Source: Catonella massiliensis (GTDB lineage Bacteria; Bacillota; Clostridia; Lachnospirales; Lachnospiraceae). From it: DNA of 64,000 nucleotides. A program made the translations under genes and the position numbers. The stretch lies in assembly GCF_016651435.1 (NCBI RefSeq), contig NZ_JAEPRJ010000001.1:2170001-2234000 (forward strand), written 5' to 3'. Below, piece by piece: positions 60,113 to 64,000 of this stretch. The notes below the pieces were generated by a model. It ran no database searches, was not told the DNA's origin, and was given only the letters and a program-made list of their open reading frames with translations. The number at the start of each line of letters is the position of its first letter. Within the stretch, counting starts at the first letter, position 1.

Positions 60113-60250
60113 ATTAAACTTAAACTCCACTTTTTTCTGTGTATATGCTCATTTTGCGAAGTAGCTGCCTGCACATTCATGTGGTTTACGTGAAAGTTAT
60201 ATGCCCATCTTACCTTGCAAAATGACTACGCTCTCATATTGTTTGCGTGT

Positions 60251-60302
60251 AAAAAGCATGAAAACCTCACCACGCTCCCGCTCTTAAAGATTTTCATGCT
60301 TT
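60251..60302 (-). terminator. Terminator of DAHP synthase gene
   Basis: Arms AAAGCATGAAAA and TTTTCATGCTTT are followed by a T-run (TTTTTAC) on the minus strand, 20 bp after the stop. Confidence 0.65.
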
Positions 60303-60320
60303 CTACATTTGTAGTGTATT

Positions 60321-61355
60321 CTACCACATATCTGCTAATTCATAAATAAGTTTTTCGGTTTTTTCCCAGCCTAAACAAGGATCAGTAATAGACTTGCCGT
60401 AGACATGTTCATTTTCTTTCTGGCTGCCATCTTCAATATAGCTCTCTATCATTAGTCCCTTTACTATCTTCCTTATGTCCGCTGATACATTTCTACTGTG
60501 AAGTACGTCCTTGCTTATACGAATCTGCTCCATAAACTGCTTTCCAGAGTTGGAATGATTGGTATCTACCACTATTGCAGGGTTTGCAAGGTCACGCTCT
60601 GCATAGAGCCTTATTACTTCCTGAAGGTCTTCATAGTGATAGTTAGGTATGTTTCTACCATACTTGTCTACCGCACCACGGAGTATGGTATGAGCAAGAG
60701 GATTGCCTGTTGACTCTACCTCCCAGCCTCTATACAGAAATGTATGTGCACTATGTGCAGCTACCACAGAGTTCATCATGACTGTTAAATCGCCTCCGGT
60801 AGGATTCTTCATTCCTACTGCTCCTTCTATACCTGAGGCTGTAAGCCTGTGTCCCTGATTCTCCACACTCCTTGCACCGATTGCAACATAGTTTAATACA
60901 TCCGAAAGATATCTGTGATTTTCAGGATAAAGCATCTCATCTGCACAGGTAAAGCCCGTATCCCGAATTGCCCTTATGTGAAGATTTCTGATAGCTATTA
61001 CACCTTTTAGCATATCTTCACCCTTCTCAGGATCAGGCTGGTGGAGCATGCCCTTATAGCCTGTGCCGACCGTCCTAGGCTTGTTGGTATATATTCTTGG
61101 CACGATAAATATCTTGTCCTTTACCTTTTCCTGAACTTTGGCAAGTCTTGATATATAGTCTATAACAGGATCTTCGTGGTCAGCTGAACAAGGTCCTATC
61201 ACAAGAAGCATCCTGTCATCTTCTCCTGTGATTATGTCACTTACAGCCTTATCCCTCTTCTTAACTATCTCTCCCATTTCCTCTGTAATAGGATATTCTT
61301 CCTTAAGTTCTTTTGGTACAGGTAATTTCCTCTTAAAATTCATATTCATCTCCAT
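60321..61355 (-). CDS. aroF: 3-deoxy-7-phosphoheptulonate synthase (class I)
   Basis: This enzyme of about 344 aa, of the AroFGH type, makes DAHP, the first step to aromatic amino acids. Motifs: VIGPCSADHEDPVIDYISRL, GARSVENQGHR, MKNPTGGDLTVMMNSV and IVDTNHSNSGKQ. Start MEMNMNF (61355) is preferred; the upstream ATG at 61376 lies in the T-run of a hairpin and has no ribosome site. MNMNF or MNF just after are also possible starts. Confidence 0.92.
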   Translation of the reverse strand: MEMNMNFKRKLPVPKELKEEYPITEEMGEIVKKRDKAVSDIITGEDDRMLLVIGPCSADHEDPVIDYISRLAKVQEKVKDKIFIVPRIYTNKPRTVGTGYKGMLHQPDPEKGEDMLKGVIAIRNLHIRAIRDTGFTCADEMLYPENHRYLSDVLNYVAIGARSVENQGHRLTASGIEGAVGMKNPTGGDLTVMMNSVVAAHSAHTFLYRGWEVESTGNPLAHTILRGAVDKYGRNIPNYHYEDLQEVIRLYAERDLANPAIVVDTNHSNSGKQFMEQIRISKDVLHSRNVSADIRKIVKGLMIESYIEDGSQKENEHVYGKSITDPCLGWEKTEKLIYELADMW

Positions 61356-61375
61356 ATCATTTTCCTGCCATATCA

Positions 61376-61419
61376 TAAAAATATCTCAACCCTTTGTTCA
61401 TACAACAACAGGTTGAGAT
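61376..61419 (-). terminator. Terminator or attenuator between metI and DAHP synthase
   Basis: Arms ATCTCAACC and GGTTGAGAT with a 19-base loop, followed by ATTTTTA on the minus strand. It ends the metNI unit and directly abuts the DAHP synthase start region, so it could act as an attenuator for the latter. Confidence 0.65.
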
Positions 61420-61480
61420 TTATTCTACTATAACTTACAGGAATTGTATAGTGCTTTATTATGCTAAAGCAAATCTTCTG

Positions 61481-62116
61481 CTATGAAAGTTTGTTATATA
61501 TCTTATTACCTGCAAACTGGATAATCTGTACGAATATAACCAAAATCAAACTTGTAATAACAAGATAATTTATATTCCAAGCCTGATAGCCATAGCGGAT
61601 AGCCACGTCACCAAGTCCACCGGCACCAAGGGCTCCTCCCATAGCAGAGTATCCTACTACTGATATGGATGTTAAGATAATTCCAGAGATTATACCTGGG
61701 ATTGCTTCCTTTATGATTACCTTGGTCACTATCTGCATATCAGTCGCTCCCATACTCTTTGCAGCCTCAATAACTCCCTTATCTACGCTTCTCATGGCTG
61801 TTTCTATTACTCTTGCTACAAAAGGTATGGTGGCTATAGTAAGAGGTACAATTGCAGCCGTTGTTCCTATCGCCTTCCCAGCTATAAACCTTGTTATGGG
61901 TATCAGAATAACCATAAGTATGATGAAAGGAAAACTTCTAAATACATTTACAACAAAATCCAGTACACCGTACACTACCTTATTGGGCTTAAGCCCATCG
62001 CTGGCAGTTAAGGTAAGGATGCCCGCCGGTATGAAGCCTAAAATCACAGCAAACAATGTGGCAAAGAAACTCATGTAAAGTGTCTCTCCACAGGCTTTAA
62101 GTATAATATCTAACAT
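61481..62116 (-). CDS. metI: D-methionine ABC transporter permease
   Basis: This 211-aa permease has about five membrane helices and the EAA motif EAAKSMGATDMQIVTKVIIKEAIPGIISG. Start MLDIILKA at the TGATG overlap with metN is chosen; GGGAGG lies within the end of metN. Pairs with MetN and MetQ. Confidence 0.93.
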   Translation of the reverse strand: MLDIILKACGETLYMSFFATLFAVILGFIPAGILTLTASDGLKPNKVVYGVLDFVVNVFRSFPFIILMVILIPITRFIAGKAIGTTAAIVPLTIATIPFVARVIETAMRSVDKGVIEAAKSMGATDMQIVTKVIIKEAIPGIISGIILTSISVVGYSAMGGALGAGGLGDVAIRYGYQAWNINYLVITSLILVIFVQIIQFAGNKIYNKLS

Positions 62117-63081
62117 CAGATTACCTCCCATTTCACACCCTGTTCTTTAAGGAAGGCAAAGACCTTGTCCTTCTCCTCTTCCTTTATCTGAACAGTAAGA
62201 CTTCCAAGCACAGTTCCCCTAAAATCGTCAAGCCTAGCCCATATAATAGAGGCTTCCACTCCAAGTTCCTTTGCCATCATAGCAATCACAGGCTTATCAG
62301 CAGTTTCATTGTCAAAGAAAATATGCATATTTATGCCGCCACTTGGAAGCATATCAAGGTTTTCTCCAAGAAATGCCTTCACATTCTTGTCAGGATTAAT
62401 GAAAATATCCTCAGGCCTTCCCTCTGCCACCATCTTACCGTCTTTAAGGAAGGCTACTCTCTCACAGATCTGCTTAACTACGTCCATCTGATGAGTTACA
62501 ACTATGATGGTAATTCCAAGCTCTTTATTTATATGCTTAAGTAAATCAAGGATTTCCCTGGTTGTCATTGGGTCTAGGGCTGAGGTTGCCTCATCACATA
62601 GAAGTACCTTGGGATTAAGGATTAGTGCCCTTGCTATGGCTACTCTCTGCTTCTGTCCACCTGAAAGTTCTGAAGGCCTCTTATAGGTTTTATCAGAGAG
62701 ACCCACGAGCTCCAGCATCTTAGTAACTCTCTCCCTTACCTCAGGAGATTTTTCCTTCTTCCCCTCAAATACCAGAGGCAGAGCCACATTTTCATACACA
62801 TTTTTACGTGAAAGAAGGTTGAAGTTCTGAAATATCATGCTGACTTCTTTTCTTAGGCTGTTAATCTTTGCAGTATCAAGCTCCTCTATTTTTCTGCCAA
62901 GAACCTGTACGCTTCCCGAGCTGAATTTCTCAAGACCGTTAAGACAGCGAAGAAGGGTAGATTTACCTGCTCCACTATGCCCTATTATGCCGTAGACTGT
63001 GCCATCTTCGATGTTGAGGCTCACATCACTAAGCACCTTCACTTCCCCGTAGTTTTTCTCCAAATGTTCAACTGTTATCAT
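62116..63081 (-). CDS. metN: Methionine ABC transporter ATP-binding protein
   Basis: This 321-aa ATPase has Walker A GHSGAGKSTLLRCLNGL, signature LSGGQKQRVAIARAL, Walker B VLLCDEATSALD, and a C-terminal NIL/ACT-type sensor domain (about 245-321) that binds methionine. Start MITVEHLEKNYG after GGAGAAA is chosen over the upstream ATG at 63108. Coupled to metI. Confidence 0.95.
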   Translation of the reverse strand: MITVEHLEKNYGEVKVLSDVSLNIEDGTVYGIIGHSGAGKSTLLRCLNGLEKFSSGSVQVLGRKIEELDTAKINSLRKEVSMIFQNFNLLSRKNVYENVALPLVFEGKKEKSPEVRERVTKMLELVGLSDKTYKRPSELSGGQKQRVAIARALILNPKVLLCDEATSALDPMTTREILDLLKHINKELGITIIVVTHQMDVVKQICERVAFLKDGKMVAEGRPEDIFINPDKNVKAFLGENLDMLPSGGINMHIFFDNETADKPVIAMMAKELGVEASIIWARLDDFRGTVLGSLTVQIKEEEKDKVFAFLKEQGVKWEVI

Positions 63082-63315
63082 TTTCTCTCCATCTCTCTTA
63101 TATAGCATAACAATATGACAAAGCCGTCAAAATCTCGTATCAATACGTGATACAGGATTGACATCTCTTTGCTTCTAAAAACCCTTGTACAGTATTCATA
63201 ATAAAAAATCATATAGATAGGTCACACCTTCCCTACTTACCCCTTCCATTAGGAATAGTATACGGTGAAAGCATAACCTATCTTCATATGTACCCGATAT
63301 GGGTTTTATTTATTT
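63082..63315 (-). other. Gap between metQ and metN
   Basis: 234 bp. I looked for an S-box or T-box and did not find their conserved boxes. A short ACCC/GGGT stem lies just after metQ, without a clear T-run on the minus strand. Confidence 0.4.
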
Positions 63316-64000
63316 TTAGAATGCAGGGATTACTGAACCCTGATACTTCTCTTCAATAAACTTCTTTACGTCATCAGAAGTAAACGCCTTCTTAAGAGCC
63401 TGAATCTTCTCTAAGTTCTCGTTTCCGCTCTTTACTACTAAGTCATTGAAGTACTGCTTGATAGATGCTGAGTCTGTGCTTTCAAGGATGAGGGAGTCAC
63501 TCTTAGGATTAAGGCCTGCACCAAGCGCATAGTTACCGTTGATTACGGCTGCATCCACATCACTTAAGGTAACAGGGAGGCTCGCTGCTTCAACCTCTGA
63601 GAACTTGAAGTTATGAGAGTTCTCTTCAATGCTTGTAAGGTTATAAAGGTCTTCTGTCTCCTTAAGCTTGATAAGCCCGTTATCAGCTAAGAGAGCAAGT
63701 GCTCTTGACTCATTTGAACCATCATTTGGTATAGCTATAGTTGCGCCATCCTTTAACTCCTTGATATCCTTGATTTTCTTTGAGTAAAGTCCCATAGGCT
63801 CAAGGTGAATCTCTGCTATTGATACCAGATTGAGCTTTCTTTCCTTGTTATCATTCTCCATATATCTGGTTGTCTGATAGTAGTTGGCATCAAGCTCGCC
63901 CTCCTGAACAGCTGTGTTTGGCTGAACATAGTCGTTAAACTCTACTACCTTTACCTTGTATCCTTCTTTCTCAAGGATAGGTACTACAGCACCCTTAACT
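63316..64000 (-). CDS. metQ: Methionine-binding lipoprotein, 5' end beyond window
   Basis: Frame stays open to base 64000, so the N-terminus with its lipobox lies outside. Visible ~228 residues include VVEFNDYVQPNTAVQEGELDANYYQ, AIPNDGSNESRALALL and a conserved C-terminal FIEEKYQGSVIPAF, as in NlpA/MetQ solute-binding proteins. It would be the first gene of a metQ-metN-metI unit. Confidence 0.92.
   Translation of the reverse strand, partial: VKGAVVPILEKEGYKVKVVEFNDYVQPNTAVQEGELDANYYQTTRYMENDNKERKLNLVSIAEIHLEPMGLYSKKIKDIKELKDGATIAIPNDGSNESRALALLADNGLIKLKETEDLYNLTSIEENSHNFKFSEVEAASLPVTLSDVDAAVINGNYALGAGLNPKSDSLILESTDSASIKQYFNDLVVKSGNENLEKIQALKKAFTSDDVKKFIEEKYQGSVIPAF

Noticed and set aside
63082..63315. 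SAM riboswitch or T-box in the metQ-metN gap
   Set aside because: No S-box core or T-box GGTGG-type motif could be found; only a short stem.

Overview
The window is about 64 kb of low-GC Firmicutes chromosome, most likely from a Lachnospiraceae-type clostridium. The basis is AT-rich coding sequence with strong AGGAGG sites, the clostridial gene cluster hprK-glucokinase-murB-rapZ-whiA-dnaE-pfkA-dapA, small DUF3791/DUF3990 proteins, a DUF1292 gene and an ISLre2-type IS. No rRNA, tRNA or CRISPR array was seen.

Positions 1-17,190 are a tandem array of one two-armed module: one full copy (about 9,391-15,966), one copy interrupted by an IS, and partial copies at each end. The leftward arm encodes a sigma-70-region-4-like regulator (173 aa), a phage-type 107-aa membrane protein, an 85-aa holin, a conserved structured leader with a 19-codon mini-ORF, and a signal-less beta-propeller-like protein. 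The divergent rightward arm encodes a NACHT STAND NTPase and a signal-peptide protein of about 510 aa. The regulator, 107-aa and holin proteins are identical between copies, while the propellers, NACHT proteins and exported proteins have diverged. I read it tentatively as a sigma/holin release cassette for a bacteriocin-like or toxin-like cargo (compare TcdR/TcdE and UviA/UviB), coupled to a diversifying NACHT/exported pair. An IS110/IS1111-type element with a long 3' non-coding end (bridge RNA candidate) sits between the 107-aa and holin genes of the left copy.

Positions 17,300-30,400 are housekeeping: a HAD phosphatase, a Cys-rich membrane protein, dapA, pfkA, an exactly delimited ISLre2 element, dnaE, whiA, rapZ, murB, a ROK glucokinase and hprK. 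At 30,495-46,811 lies an accessory block: a DprA-like/RecQ-phosphoribosyltransferase pair; a dlt-like operon (adenylation enzyme with an internal 19-residue repeat expansion, carrier protein, MBOAT, SGNH-like protein) fed by a DUF3791-DUF3990-DUF3791 cassette; a NERD-helicase; a dynamin-like GTPase plus P-loop GTPase plus tail-anchored protein operon; and a WYL regulator. These look like conflict or defence genes.

Positions 47,334-64,000 return to core functions: a ZIP metal transporter, an orphan HipB-like regulator, a UvrD-type helicase, gltX, DUF1292, an Rpn/YhgA-like remnant, malQ and glgP for glycogen/maltodextrin, a degenerate GGDEF protein, ApbE, DAHP synthase and the MetNIQ methionine transporter, whose metQ runs off the right edge.
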